The notes: a model not told the origin generated them from the sequence alone. DNA of 64,000 bases from DAIOEK01 sp963708715 (GCA_963708715.1 CAVPSU010000002.1:310001-374000), one strand, 5' to 3'; shown: positions 1-9,281, numbered from the stretch's first letter. Numbers and translations are program-made.

Positions 1-1
1 A

Positions 2-940
2 GCGTCTCAAGCGGCCTGGCAGGAATCATTGAAGCTGGATCCAACGGGTTATTACTCCGAACGCGCCCGCGATATGTTGACCGGGCGAGCTATGATTGAA
101 ACTTGCCCCATCCTTGATCTCGGATATGATCTGATAAATGAACGTCCCGAAGCTGAACAGTGGATGATTCAGCAGTTTTCTCTCCAGCCAAATACCGATT
201 TTAATGATCTGGGTTCGCTTCAAAATGACCCGCGGATTCAGCGCGCGCAAGAGTTCTGGCGATTAGGTTTATATAGTGAAGCAAGGAATGAAGTTGAAAT
301 TTATCGGGATGAATTCAAAAATGATCCCTTAATTCAATATCAACTATCTGGATGGTTACTCGATCTGGGAATGTATCGTTCTGCGATACTCTCTTCAAGA
401 CAGGTGTTGAGCCTGGCTGGACTGGATGATACCGCCACCTTGAATGCACCTGAATATTTTAATCATATCCGTTTTGGCACGTACTATCGGGAGCTGGTCA
501 CAGAGGCGGCACAGGAGCATAATTTAGATCCATTACTGATATTTAGTGTGATACGGCAGGAAAGCCTTTTCGAACCATTTATTCGGTCTTCTGCCAATGC
601 GGAAGGGTTGATGCAAATGTTGCCATCCACCGCTCGGGATGTATCCTCATTCTATGGATGGCCAGCAGGCATGACTGACGACGATATTTACAGACCACAA
701 GTGGCAATCCGCCTCGGGAGTTACTATTTGGCTCAGCAGATTACATACCAGGATGGGTTTATTCCTGCCGCCCTCGCAGCCTACAATGGCGGACCGGGGA
801 ACGCAACTGCCTGGCGGGAGTTATCCGGAGATGACCCTGACTTATTCCTCGAAGTCGTTCGATTCCAGGAGACCCGGAATTATCTTAGAGCCATCCTTGA
901 AAATTACAATATCTATCGATCGTTCTACTGCCGGCAATAA
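2..940 (+). CDS. Soluble lytic murein transglycosylase, 5' end outside the window
   Basis: The reading frame is open to the left edge, so the gene starts upstream; the TTG at 29 is only an internal Leu codon. The first 150 or so residues are helical, TPR-like sequence as in Slt70-type enzymes (for example the stretch around QAAWQESLKLDP). The C-terminal half is an SLT (GH23) catalytic domain: RQESLF with the catalytic Glu, GLMQMLPSTA, and AAYNGGPGNA. These enzymes cleave peptidoglycan between MurNAc and GlcNAc with 1,6-anhydro ring formation and act outside the cytoplasmic membrane. The export signal would be in the missing part. It is convergent with the E2 gene, with 61 bases between them containing only a weak 6-bp hairpin at 959-977. 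Confidence 0.9.
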   Translation, partial: ASQAAWQESLKLDPTGYYSERARDMLTGRAMIETCPILDLGYDLINERPEAEQWMIQQFSLQPNTDFNDLGSLQNDPRIQRAQEFWRLGLYSEARNEVEIYRDEFKNDPLIQYQLSGWLLDLGMYRSAILSSRQVLSLAGLDDTATLNAPEYFNHIRFGTYYRELVTEAAQEHNLDPLLIFSVIRQESLFEPFIRSSANAEGLMQMLPSTARDVSSFYGWPAGMTDDDIYRPQVAIRLGSYYLAQQITYQDGFIPAALAAYNGGPGNATAWRELSGDDPDLFLEVVRFQETRNYLRAILENYNIYRSFYCRQ

Positions 941-1001
941 TTGAACCTCGGAACCATATTTGGTTGCGTGGACCAAACGAACTAACCAATCAGGATGATA
1001 C

Positions 1002-2255
1002 TTACATCACCAGCCAGACCGGGTTTTCGATCAGGCGGGCAAGCTCCTGCATGAATTGGGCGGCTTCTGCCCCATCTGTTACCCGATGATCCGCCGATAT
1101 CGTCATCTTCATTACTTTACCAGCCCGGATCTGTCCATCTTCCACAATTGGCGCGTCATGGACAGAACTGACGGCAAGAATTGCCGCTTCGGGCGGATTG
1201 ATGATGGCGGCGAAATTCTCCACATCAAACATCCCCAGGTTTGAGATCGAGAAGGTCGATCCCTCGATATCTTCGGTCTTCACTTTCCCCTGACGAGCAC
1301 GTGTTACCATATCCCGAATTTCAAGAGAGATCGATCGCAGGTCTTTTTGGTCGGCGTTTTTTACAACGACCGTTAATAAGCCCCCCTCGATGGTCACAGC
1401 GATACCAATATTGATCTGACCATGACGGATAATTTCATTCCCGCTCAAGGAAGCGTTTAGACCTGGGTATTTCAACAATGCCATCGCAGATGCTTTAACA
1501 ATAAAATCATTGACAGATAGTTTGCCGCTTTCCTCAGCAACATTGTTGAATTGCTGTCGTAGTTCCATAAGATTGTCCGCATTCACCTGACTGGTGATAT
1601 AAAAATGCGGCACAGACTGCTTCGATTCAAGCATTCGTCTTCCGATTGCTGCCCGCATTTTGTTGAGTGGTATGCGTTCTTCCTTGAGAGCCAGTGGAGC
1701 CTGGCTTTTCACCGGCGAGCCAGTGCTCGATGACTCTGCTGTTAGACTGGGTTTGGTCGTTTTCGCGAAAGCCGATTCTACATCGCGGCGGACGATCCGA
1801 CCGTTGGGTCCTGTCCCCTGGATGCTGCTTAAATCTACGCTGTAATCGCTTGCCATTCGTCTGGCAAGAGGAGATGCTGGCTGGGTTCCCGATGGACTCA
1901 CCTGAGTTGCAGGTTTAGTAATCGTGCTTTCTGCATTTATCGGACCGGCAGATATATCCGGTTTTTCGATTTCTCCTGAAGGTTCCACTGCTGGCGTCGA
2001 ATCTTTATAAACCTCACCTACGGCTGTGATGATGGCTATGGGGTTTCCTACCGGGACGCTGGAGCTCTGCGTAACTAGATGTTTGGCAACAATTCCGGTA
2101 TAAGGAGATTCCACTTCGACGGTCGCCTTATCTGTTTCGATCTCAGCCAGAACATCCCCTTTGGTCACAGATTCCCCTTCTTTTTTCACCCAACGGACGA
2201 TAATTCCTTCCGCCATATCAAATCCCAACTTGGGCATAGCTACGGTTTCAGCCAT
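1002..2255 (-). CDS. pdhC: Dihydrolipoamide acyltransferase, E2 of pyruvate dehydrogenase complex
   Basis: About 417 residues in the usual E2 order. An N-terminal lipoyl domain has the lipoylated Lys in EIETDKATVEVES. A Pro/Thr/Ser-rich linker follows, then a peripheral subunit-binding domain (ASPLARRMASDY to GRIVRRDVE) that would hold E3. The C-terminal acetyltransferase domain has the catalytic DHRVTDG. It moves the acetyl group from lipoate to CoA. The ATG at 2255 overlaps the E1 beta stop in TGATG, and GGAGGTGG lies just upstream; a GTG one codon earlier is possible. Single-lipoyl E2 proteins also occur in acetoin and branched-chain complexes, so pyruvate as substrate is inferred from the E1 neighbours. 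No E3 gene lies in the window. Confidence 0.9.
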   Translation of the reverse strand: MAETVAMPKLGFDMAEGIIVRWVKKEGESVTKGDVLAEIETDKATVEVESPYTGIVAKHLVTQSSSVPVGNPIAIITAVGEVYKDSTPAVEPSGEIEKPDISAGPINAESTITKPATQVSPSGTQPASPLARRMASDYSVDLSSIQGTGPNGRIVRRDVESAFAKTTKPSLTAESSSTGSPVKSQAPLALKEERIPLNKMRAAIGRRMLESKQSVPHFYITSQVNADNLMELRQQFNNVAEESGKLSVNDFIVKASAMALLKYPGLNASLSGNEIIRHGQINIGIAVTIEGGLLTVVVKNADQKDLRSISLEIRDMVTRARQGKVKTEDIEGSTFSISNLGMFDVENFAAIINPPEAAILAVSSVHDAPIVEDGQIRAGKVMKMTISADHRVTDGAEAAQFMQELARLIENPVWLVM

Positions 2256-3226
2256 CACACCACCTCCTTGACCGCGGCAACAATATCCGCAACCTGGGGA
2301 AGAGCCAATTGTTCCAAATTCTTATTATATGGGAGCGGTACTTCCTTTTGAGCGACCCGCTTGATCGGTGCGTCAATAAAATCGAATGCTTCTTCATAAA
2401 TTCGGGCGGCAATTTCCGCTCCGACTCCATACGATTTCCAGCCTTCTTCAACAACCACTGCCCTATTCGTCTTTCGAAAAGACTCGAGCACCGGCGCCAT
2501 GTCCAGTGGTCGAAGGGTGCGCAGATCGACAATTTCCGCGTCGATTCCATCTTTCGCCAATTCATCCGCTGCTTTCAGAGAGAGTTCCAGCATTTTACTA
2601 TAGGTAATAATGGTCACATCTTTTCCTGGTCTCTGGACAACCGATTTTCCGATGGGAACCAGATGTTCACCCTCAGGTACTTCCCCGCGAGATTGGTAGA
2701 GGGTGGCGTGTTCGATGAATAAGATCGGGTCATTCGAGCGAATTGCCGACTTTAATAGTCCTTTGGCATCGGCAGGAGTTCCGGGAGCAACCACTTTCAA
2801 TCCCGGAAAATGAGCGAAAATGACATCCGGCGTTTGAGAATGGGTGGCTCCCAATTGGCGCCCTCCACCTCCCACCGCGCGGATCACTATTGGCAGAACC
2901 ATTTGTCCACCGAACATATAGTGTAGTTTTGCCGCCTCATTTACAATATGATCCATTGTGACAAATGCGAAATTGATGGTCATCAGTTCTGCCACTGGTC
3001 GTAATCCTGTCAACGCAGCGCCGATAGCTCCACCAATAATAGCGGTTTCGGCGATAGGAGTATCTTTCACCCTTTCGGCACCAAAATGGTCATAGAATCC
3101 TTTGGTAACTGCATAGGATCCACCCCAGACACCCACTTCCTCGCCCATGATAAAAACCTTGGGATCGCGCTCCATTTCCTCCCATAACGCCTGGGAAATG
3201 GCTTCTCTCATTGTGATCTTCGGCAT
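2255..3226 (-). CDS. pdhB: Pyruvate dehydrogenase E1 component, beta subunit
   Basis: 323 residues, the normal length for a stand-alone E1 beta. The start MPKITMREAISQALWEEM, the segment MGEEVGVWGGSYAVTKG, and PIAETAIIGGAIGAALTGLRP are characteristic of the family, and the C-terminal transketolase domain runs through LRTLRPLDMAPV and VVEEGWKSYGVG. With E1 alpha it forms the thiamine diphosphate-dependent decarboxylase that acetylates the E2 lipoate. It lies 17 bases after E1 alpha and overlaps the E2 start, so the three subunits are probably cotranslated from one operon. A 2-oxoacid other than pyruvate, or acetoin, cannot be ruled out by sequence alone. Confidence 0.92.
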   Translation of the reverse strand: MPKITMREAISQALWEEMERDPKVFIMGEEVGVWGGSYAVTKGFYDHFGAERVKDTPIAETAIIGGAIGAALTGLRPVAELMTINFAFVTMDHIVNEAAKLHYMFGGQMVLPIVIRAVGGGGRQLGATHSQTPDVIFAHFPGLKVVAPGTPADAKGLLKSAIRSNDPILFIEHATLYQSRGEVPEGEHLVPIGKSVVQRPGKDVTIITYSKMLELSLKAADELAKDGIDAEIVDLRTLRPLDMAPVLESFRKTNRAVVVEEGWKSYGVGAEIAARIYEEAFDFIDAPIKRVAQKEVPLPYNKNLEQLALPQVADIVAAVKEVV

Positions 3227-3243
3227 ATCGTTATCCTCCCCGC

Positions 3244-4203
3244 TTATGCATCCATATAGATATTTTCAAAAAGCTCTTCAGGAGCTGGCTCCGGACTGGC
3301 TTCAGCGAATTCGACGGCTTTTCGAATTTCTTCATCTGCTTTTTTATTGAGGGAAAGAAGTTCATGCGGAGTTGCTGTATTGGAGTCTTCCAGATATTTT
3401 AGATAGATCCCAATGGGATCATTTTCCTCCCACAGATGAACTTCATCCTGCTTGCGATATCGTTCCGGGTCTCCCATCGAGTGTCCTCGAAATCGATAGG
3501 TCATCACTTCCAGGAAATAGGGTCCTTTTCCAGATTTGACGTATTCGAGACCAACTTCAGCAGCTTTACGAACAGATATCAGGCTCATTCCATCCACTTG
3601 AGCACTGATCATCCCATAACCCTCCGCCTTCTGGCTTATCTCAGAAACGGCGGAAGCTCTTTCCACCGATGTGCCCATACCGTATTGATTGTTTTCACAT
3701 ACCCACAAGATCGGCAAATCCCATACCTTCGCCAGGTTGACCGCCTCATGGAAAAATCCGATATTGGTCGCGCCGTCACCGAAGAAACAAATGGTAGCCG
3801 CTTTATTATTTTGGTATTTGTCACCGAGAGCTAGACCAGCAGCTAGGGGCATATGTGCCCCGACAATTGCATGACCGCCCCAAAAATTCTTAGAGACATC
3901 TGCCATATGCATGGATCCTCCCCGTCCTTTTGAGCATCCTGTTTTCTTTCCCAACAGTTCTGCCATGATCACATTGGAGGAGAGTCCGCAGTTGATCGCA
4001 ATTCCATGGTCGCGATACGCAGTGATAACCCTATCACTCGGTTCCCTGGCAGAAATGACTCCCGTGGAAACGGCTTCCTGTCCTATATATAGATGTAGAA
4101 ATCCACCGATCTTCCCCTGTTGATAGAGTTCGGAAGCTTTTTCTTCCAGTCTGCGAATCACTACCATTTGGTAATAAAGATCGAGATATTCTTTTTTCTT
4201 CAT
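3244..4203 (-). CDS. pdhA: Pyruvate dehydrogenase E1 component, alpha subunit
   Basis: 319 residues from the ATG at 4203, chosen because GGGGAGAA stands just upstream and because MKKKEYLDLYYQM is the family's usual beginning; the frame could be read from 4254 but adds 17 unlike residues. The thiamine diphosphate motif is GDGATNIG followed about 27 residues later by CENNQYG. The phosphorylation-loop region reads YRFRGHSMGDPERYR. It binds thiamine diphosphate with E1 beta and decarboxylates the 2-oxoacid in the cytosol. It is first gene of the three-gene operon, and the roughly 150 bases upstream separate it from the radical SAM gene. Confidence 0.92.
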   Translation of the reverse strand: MKKKEYLDLYYQMVVIRRLEEKASELYQQGKIGGFLHLYIGQEAVSTGVISAREPSDRVITAYRDHGIAINCGLSSNVIMAELLGKKTGCSKGRGGSMHMADVSKNFWGGHAIVGAHMPLAAGLALGDKYQNNKAATICFFGDGATNIGFFHEAVNLAKVWDLPILWVCENNQYGMGTSVERASAVSEISQKAEGYGMISAQVDGMSLISVRKAAEVGLEYVKSGKGPYFLEVMTYRFRGHSMGDPERYRKQDEVHLWEENDPIGIYLKYLEDSNTATPHELLSLNKKADEEIRKAVEFAEASPEPAPEELFENIYMDA

Positions 4204-4355
4204 GATGTTCTCCCCTTTCAGTGGATGATGCTGAATGAATTCTATCTCACCCACCTACGCATTTCAAAGAAATCCTTCTAAATGCATTATACAAAGGATG
4301 TTCATTGGTTCAAAAAGATCTCTTCGATAAGTAGGCAGTTATACAACTATGCATC

Positions 4356-5258
4356 TTAATTCTTTAAAAAGATATTAAACCCTGCTGTGATTGCTGAAGG
4401 ATGTAAGTGATATGCCAACGACATCTCAGTAAATGGGGAAAATCCACATTGCCCACAATGGATATGGGCTCGATCTTTCAGGTAACATCCCTGGTTGATA
4501 CTTCCATTCGGGTTTGCATTATCAACCAGCCACTCCTCGCATCGCCAGGTGTTCTTTTTGAGAGCCTGCAAACCCGCGAGAGAATTCATGATCTGGAATC
4601 CATTTTTCTTCATGGATAGTAGACTATCCAATACCTGAACCCGGTCTTTTTCTGAGACAAGTAAAGTGTGATCAGTTGTGTAGGGATAATAAAACTGGAT
4701 TGTGAATCCTTTTACCAACCCCGCCAGATCCTCGATAACCTCGGGTACTTCGTGTACATTTAATGCATTGATGGTGATATGTGCCAAAATGCGCGGATGT
4801 GAGGAAGTCTGAATGTGCTCTCTGAGCTGATCATAAACACCCTTTCCCCGCAAATAGTCGTGAGTAGTCTGTTTGCCATCAATACTGACCCAGAGAATAT
4901 CTGGTACGGCAGTAAAATTTTGAGTGCCGTTGGTGGTCATCCCGACGCAATAAAACCTTTTTTGTGCTTCGAGGATAATTTCCCTGACTGTGTGATCCCC
5001 ATCACGCCAGAGAAATGGCTCACCACCTTCGAAAACCACAATCTTATTTCCACGTTCTTTCAATTGATCGAGAGTTGATAAGACACCCTCAAAAGATTGT
5101 TGCTGAGAAGGATAGTTGTGATAAGGACATTGGATGCATTTTAGATTACAAGCGTAAGTAAGCTTATAACTGGAAAGAAAAGGTCTCTTCTGACCGGACA
5201 GATAAAACTGTCTGGCGATTTGCCACATCCGCATAAGCGATCGGTAATTGACCTGCAT
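4356..5258 (-). CDS. Radical SAM protein of unknown substrate
   Basis: 300 residues. The 4Fe-4S cluster that cleaves S-adenosylmethionine is marked by CNLKCIQC (CxxxCxxC) near residue 36, followed by the glycine-rich FEGGEPFLW strand and VSIDG, typical of the radical SAM barrel. The C-terminal part has further cysteines (WRCEEW, QGCYLKD, HCGQCGF), which suggests an auxiliary cluster or zinc site, and ends in SLAYHLHPSAITAGF. The sequence recalls uncharacterised radical SAM proteins rather than a family with a known product, so I assign no reaction. The start is supported by AGGAG seven bases upstream of ATG. It stands alone between the PDH operon and the terminator behind ppdK. Confidence 0.8.
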   Translation of the reverse strand: MQVNYRSLMRMWQIARQFYLSGQKRPFLSSYKLTYACNLKCIQCPYHNYPSQQQSFEGVLSTLDQLKERGNKIVVFEGGEPFLWRDGDHTVREIILEAQKRFYCVGMTTNGTQNFTAVPDILWVSIDGKQTTHDYLRGKGVYDQLREHIQTSSHPRILAHITINALNVHEVPEVIEDLAGLVKGFTIQFYYPYTTDHTLLVSEKDRVQVLDSLLSMKKNGFQIMNSLAGLQALKKNTWRCEEWLVDNANPNGSINQGCYLKDRAHIHCGQCGFSPFTEMSLAYHLHPSAITAGFNIFLKN

Positions 5259-5314
5259 TCTTTACTCCTACAAATATCATAATCCATCCAGTTGTTTTTT
5301 AGTAGCATTACGAG

Positions 5315-5351
5315 AAAAAAGCCAGGTGGATTATGATCCACCTGGCTTTTT
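5315..5351. terminator. Bidirectional rho-independent terminator behind ppdK
   Basis: A perfect 11-bp stem (5321-5331 with 5336-5346) and a 4-base loop. There are six A residues on the left and five T on the right, so a U-tract exists on either strand. Its position just after the ppdK stop makes it the end of that minus-strand transcript and separates it from the radical SAM gene. Confidence 0.9.
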
Positions 5352-5373
5352 ACAAATCCATCCAAAGGTGCTT

Positions 5374-8163
5374 CTAGTTACGGTGTTTTAAGGCAGCATG
5401 GGCAGCAGCCAGTCGGGCAATCGGCACCCGGAACGGGGAGCAGCTCACGTAGTTATTTCCGATCATATGGCAGAACTCAATAGATGAAGGGTCTCCACCG
5501 TGCTCACCACAGATTCCCACTTCGAGGTCAGGGCGGGTGGAACGGCCATCATCCACAGCCATCCGCATCAAGCGACCGACGCCATCCCGGTCCAACTGCT
5601 GGAAGGGATTCTTGGGCAGAATTCCCTGCTCCACATAGGTGACCAGGAAATTGCGCTCAGCATCATCACGGCTGTAACCGAAGGTCATCTGGGTAAGGTC
5701 GTTGGTGCCAAAGGAGAAGAACTGGGCAAGCTTGGCAATCTCGGCTGCAGTTACAGCAGCTCGCGGAATTTCGATCATGGTTCCGAACTTATACTCAACC
5801 TTCACACCCTTTTCGTCCATTATTTTCTTACCAATGGCTTCCAGGCGAGGTTGGATCCATTCCAACTCTTTCACCGTTCCAGTCAAGGGGATCATAATTT
5901 CTGCTTTGGGCTTGAAACCTTCTTTTGCAACATCACAGGCTGCTTCGAAAATGGCGCGTACCTGCATCTCCACGATCTCTGGGTAGACAATGCTCAAACG
6001 AACACCGCGCAATCCCATCATCGGATTGCTTTCATGCATAGATTTGACGGCCGCATGAACTTTCTCGAGACTGGCGATCTCTTTCGTATCCCCTTTTCCA
6101 ACCGCATACAAACTCAGATTTGCAATCCGTTTGGTGATGATCTCTTCATACAATTGTTCCTCAGCCGGTAGGAATTCATGCAAGGGCGGGTCGATCAATC
6201 GGATGATGACAGGGAAACCGTTCTTATCTTTGTCATTATCTACCATGGCTTTGAACAAACCGGCGAAGTCAGAGCGTTGAGTGGGTAGCAATTCGTCTAA
6301 GGCTTCAATGCGTCCTTCCACGGTATCTGCCAGGATCATACGTTGAACGATAGGAAGACGCTCCGGCTCAAAGAACATGTGCTCTGTTCGGCATAATCCG
6401 ATACCCACGGCTCCATACGCACGAGCGCGTTGGGCATCTTTGGGATAATCTGCATTCGCCCAAACCTGCAAACCGCGGGTTTTCCCCTGGGCAGTGGTGC
6501 GAATATCTTTCCGGGCTGTAATCTCATCCGCCCAGGAGAGCAGGGTGAGAAGGTCAGTTTGTTCTTCCAGTTTTGGAACGGAGACACTCACCTTACCCAG
6601 GAAAACCTGGCCGGTAGTGCCATCAACCGAGATCCATTCACCTTCTTTGACCACAACTCCATTGCATTCCATCTGACGCTTGTCCAGATCTATACGAACG
6701 CTGGATGCACCGACAACACAGGGAACTCCAAACTGTCTGGCTACCACTGCCGCATGGGAGGTCGCTCCGCCTTCACTCGTGAGAATACCTTTTGCTGCTA
6801 ACATTCCATGAACGTCATCCGGTTTTGTGAAAGGACGAACCATGATCACGTCCTGCTTTTCTTCCTTGGCGTAGCGCTCTGCAGTATCAGCGTCAAAATA
6901 AATCTGACCTACGGCTGCGCCCGGGGAAGCATTGACACCGGTCGCAAAGAATCGACCTTCATTTTTAGCTTTCTCGAAGCCTTTTAGATCAAACTGGGGA
7001 TGTAGCAACGTGTCGACATTTTCGGGAGTAACCCGAAGGAGAGCTTCTTCCTTGCTGATCAACTTCTCATTGACCATATCGACAGCCATCTTGACGGCAG
7101 CTTTTGCAGTACGTTTACCGCTGCGGGTCTGAAGCATCCAGAGTTTTTTGTTTTCAATGGTGAATTCTACATCCTGCATATCGCGGTAATGCTTTTCAAG
7201 CCGGGCAGTGATCTCCATGAATTGTTTGTAGGCTTCCGGCAGCTCTTTTTCGAGTTTAACTATCTTTTCCGTGTTTCGAATACCGGCAACCACATCCTCA
7301 CCCTGGGCATTCAACAGGTATTCGCCGAACATGACTGCTTCACCGGTATTAGGTTCACGTGTGAAAGCGACGCCAGTTCCGGAATCCCAACCCATATTCC
7401 CGAATACCATGGTTACGATATTGACCGCAGTCCCCAGATCATCCGGGATATTTGTGGCGCGGCGGTAATCAACAGCCCGTTTACCATTCCATGATTTAAA
7501 AACTGCTTCCATAGCCAGTTTCAATTGTTCCAGCGGTTCTTGAGGGAAATCGAATCCCTTTTCTTCGCGGACTACCGATTTAAACCTTTCGGTTAATACT
7601 TTAAGGTCCGCAGCAGTCAGATCGGTATCGGATTTGGCCCCTTTCTGATGCTTATATGCTTCCAGTACATCCTCGAATGCTTCATCAGACATACCCAATA
7701 CAACAGATCCGAACATCTGAACCAGGCGGCGGTAAGAATCGAAGACAAACCGTTCATTATTGGTCAGTCGAACCATTCCGCGCGCAGTTTTATCATTCAA
7801 TCCGATATTCAATACCGTATCCATCATTCCGGGCATAGAGAATTTCGCCCCGGATCGACAGGATACGAGTAATGGATTTGCGGCTGAACCGAATTTTTTC
7901 CCTGAAGCAGCTTCCACCTTCCGAAGTGCTTTCATAACCTGACTCCACAATCCTTCCGGGAATTCGCCAGATTTTTGGTAGGCGTTACAAGCTTCGGTGG
8001 TGACGGTAAAAAATGGAGGAACAGGCAAATGAATTCGGGTCATTTCCGCCAGGTTAGCGCCTTTGCCCCCCAGTAACCCACGAACTTTGTCCCAATCTCC
8101 CTTGACGTACTTTTCGGCTTGCTCCACTTCATTGAATAGAAAAACCCATTTCTTTGCTGCCAT
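5374..8163 (-). CDS. ppdK: Pyruvate, phosphate dikinase
   Basis: 929 residues, slightly longer than the common 870-900. The N-terminal ATP-grasp domain starts GGKGANLAEM. The phosphohistidine domain carries GGATSHAAVVARQ with the catalytic His near residue 467. The C-terminal PEP/pyruvate barrel holds GLCRTEHMFF, LRGVRLSI and GICGEHGGDP with the catalytic Cys. It interconverts ATP, phosphate and pyruvate with AMP, diphosphate and PEP; in anaerobes it can serve glycolysis or gluconeogenesis. The ATG at 8163 follows GGAGGATCT. It is a single-gene unit closed by the terminator at 5315-5351. Its closeness to pyruvate dehydrogenase fits a role at the pyruvate node, but they are not one operon. Confidence 0.97.
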   Translation of the reverse strand: MAAKKWVFLFNEVEQAEKYVKGDWDKVRGLLGGKGANLAEMTRIHLPVPPFFTVTTEACNAYQKSGEFPEGLWSQVMKALRKVEAASGKKFGSAANPLLVSCRSGAKFSMPGMMDTVLNIGLNDKTARGMVRLTNNERFVFDSYRRLVQMFGSVVLGMSDEAFEDVLEAYKHQKGAKSDTDLTAADLKVLTERFKSVVREEKGFDFPQEPLEQLKLAMEAVFKSWNGKRAVDYRRATNIPDDLGTAVNIVTMVFGNMGWDSGTGVAFTREPNTGEAVMFGEYLLNAQGEDVVAGIRNTEKIVKLEKELPEAYKQFMEITARLEKHYRDMQDVEFTIENKKLWMLQTRSGKRTAKAAVKMAVDMVNEKLISKEEALLRVTPENVDTLLHPQFDLKGFEKAKNEGRFFATGVNASPGAAVGQIYFDADTAERYAKEEKQDVIMVRPFTKPDDVHGMLAAKGILTSEGGATSHAAVVARQFGVPCVVGASSVRIDLDKRQMECNGVVVKEGEWISVDGTTGQVFLGKVSVSVPKLEEQTDLLTLLSWADEITARKDIRTTAQGKTRGLQVWANADYPKDAQRARAYGAVGIGLCRTEHMFFEPERLPIVQRMILADTVEGRIEALDELLPTQRSDFAGLFKAMVDNDKDKNGFPVIIRLIDPPLHEFLPAEEQLYEEIITKRIANLSLYAVGKGDTKEIASLEKVHAAVKSMHESNPMMGLRGVRLSIVYPEIVEMQVRAIFEAACDVAKEGFKPKAEIMIPLTGTVKELEWIQPRLEAIGKKIMDEKGVKVEYKFGTMIEIPRAAVTAAEIAKLAQFFSFGTNDLTQMTFGYSRDDAERNFLVTYVEQGILPKNPFQQLDRDGVGRLMRMAVDDGRSTRPDLEVGICGEHGGDPSSIEFCHMIGNNYVSCSPFRVPIARLAAAHAALKHRN

Positions 8164-8314
8164 AGATCCTCCAAAAAGAGTTTGATTTTTTATAAACCCG
8201 GTGTTAACAGGGATTTAAATTTAAGCCGTTAAGCGAATGATTTTACCACAGTTGACTATACAAAAAGGATAATCCCGTTGATGTAATCGACATTTTATCC
8301 AATAATTCTTGGAA

Positions 8315-8332
8315 TCCTCCCAATTGGGAGGA
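8315..8332. promoter_or_regulatory. 18-bp perfect palindrome in the ppdK / response regulator divergent region
   Basis: TCCTCCCAATTGGGAGGA is perfectly self-complementary with no loop, which suits a dimeric regulator's operator better than a terminator hairpin, although GTTTTT follows on the plus strand. It sits in the 346-base region between the divergent genes, about 150 bases before the ppdK ATG and 180 before the response regulator. I see no convincing sigma-70 promoter in the rest of that region; a TATGAT at about 8424 is a possible -10 for the regulator gene. Confidence 0.4.
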
Positions 8333-8509
8333 GTTTTTCTGGAGATTATCCATCTCCATTGCGAATCAACGCATTTTCCTGTTCAATTATATAAATGGGA
8401 AACTTTTTTTATCGCCTAAAGTAGGGTATGATTTGTTAAGTAGATGCAAGGTTCCCCCTCTCGATCCTAGGGCATAATTAACCTGCTAGGATGATTGACC
8501 GGAGGTATG

Positions 8510-8896
8510 ATGAAGGTTCTTATTATTGATGATGACCCAGCCATGACAGAGCTATTATGTTTGTTATTAAAAGCTGCCACCTTAAAAGTGATTACCGCCA
8601 ATAGCGGGCAGGAAGGTATCCATCTTATTCATACAGAATCACCGGATATCATTGTCCTAGACTTGATGATGCCTGAAATGGATGGGTATGAGGTCTGCCA
8701 GCAAATTCGTGCTTTCAGCGCGATTCCCATTCTGGTCCTTTCGGCTTTGGATATGCCGGGAATGGTTTCCAAGGCATTGGATGCCGGCGCCGATGATTAT
8801 TTAATTAAGCCAGTCACAAGCAGTATACTTGTTGCCCACTTAAACAATCTTCTTCGACGGATGAAATCGCCGAATCAACTTTCAGCACTAGGATGA
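8510..8896 (+). CDS. Single-domain response regulator (receiver domain only)
   Basis: 128 residues that make up one CheY-like receiver and nothing else. The acidic pocket is IIDDDPA, the phosphoacceptor Asp is in IVLDLMMPEMDG, the conserved Ser is in LVLSALD, and the Lys is in YLIKPV. No output domain follows; only about 15 residues come after the receiver. It probably relays phosphate or binds a protein partner. The start was taken at the second ATG of an ATG-ATG pair because GGAGG ends four bases before it; the first ATG at 8507 is too close. No histidine kinase gene is adjacent. A gene for a zinc-ribbon protein follows 25 bases later and may be cotranscribed. Confidence 0.88.
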   Translation: MKVLIIDDDPAMTELLCLLLKAATLKVITANSGQEGIHLIHTESPDIIVLDLMMPEMDGYEVCQQIRAFSAIPILVLSALDMPGMVSKALDAGADDYLIKPVTSSILVAHLNNLLRRMKSPNQLSALG

Positions 8897-8921
8897 TCCC
8901 TTCGTTTTATGGAGAAAATAA

Positions 8922-9218
8922 ATGCAAACCTGTACCCGTTGTTACGCTCAATCTCCAGACAGTGCATTATTATGCGTCTCCTGTCAGACAGATCTGAGGG
9001 AATACTCCTCAACAGCCGTGGCATTAAATCAATTTAGAAACAATGATCGGATTAAATATGTGAGGGTTAGCATTGGAAATGATGCTTGCTCATCCTGCCA
9101 TGAGTTGCAGGGAACATATCCGAAAGAAAGTGCGCCCGCCCTCCCCCATACCGGCTGTTCCCATGAGAATGGATGCCGTTGTTTTTATGAACCGTATATA
9201 GGAGTTTTATATCCATAA
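8922..9218 (+). CDS. Small zinc-ribbon protein with second Cys/His cluster
   Basis: 98 residues that I do not recognise as a named family. The N-terminus is a zinc ribbon half (CTRCYAQSP ... CVSC). The C-terminal half has CSSCHELQG, then HTGCSHENGCRCFYEP. The spacing CxxC ... HxxC ... CRC resembles the metal-binding tail found in phage Mu F-like head proteins and some small bacterial proteins, but there is no other phage sequence around. A GGAG precedes the ATG by nine bases. It ends just before a strong bidirectional terminator and may form a two-gene unit with the response regulator. Function unknown. Confidence 0.7.
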   Translation: MQTCTRCYAQSPDSALLCVSCQTDLREYSSTAVALNQFRNNDRIKYVRVSIGNDACSSCHELQGTYPKESAPALPHTGCSHENGCRCFYEPYIGVLYP

Positions 9219-9250
9219 CGGCTTTCAAATCAAATTAGAAGTGGCAGATC

Positions 9251-9281
9251 AAAAAAACCAATCGAGGACGATTGGTTTTTT
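9251..9281. terminator. Bidirectional terminator between convergent genes
   Basis: Stem CCAATCG (9258-9264) with CGATTGG (9269-9275), loop AGGA, seven A on the left and six T on the right. The flanking A and T runs can extend the stem. It ends transcription from the zinc-ribbon gene on the plus strand and the cca gene on the minus strand, whose stop codon is immediately next to it. Confidence 0.9.

Noticed and set aside
959..977. Terminator between the transglycosylase and E2 genes
   Set aside because: Only a 6-bp stem TTTGGT/ACCAAA without a T-run.
5500..6171. Plus-strand open frame of 223 codons inside ppdK
   Set aside because: It is fully antisense to conserved PPDK motifs, has no Shine-Dalgarno and shows no protein family; a compositional shadow.
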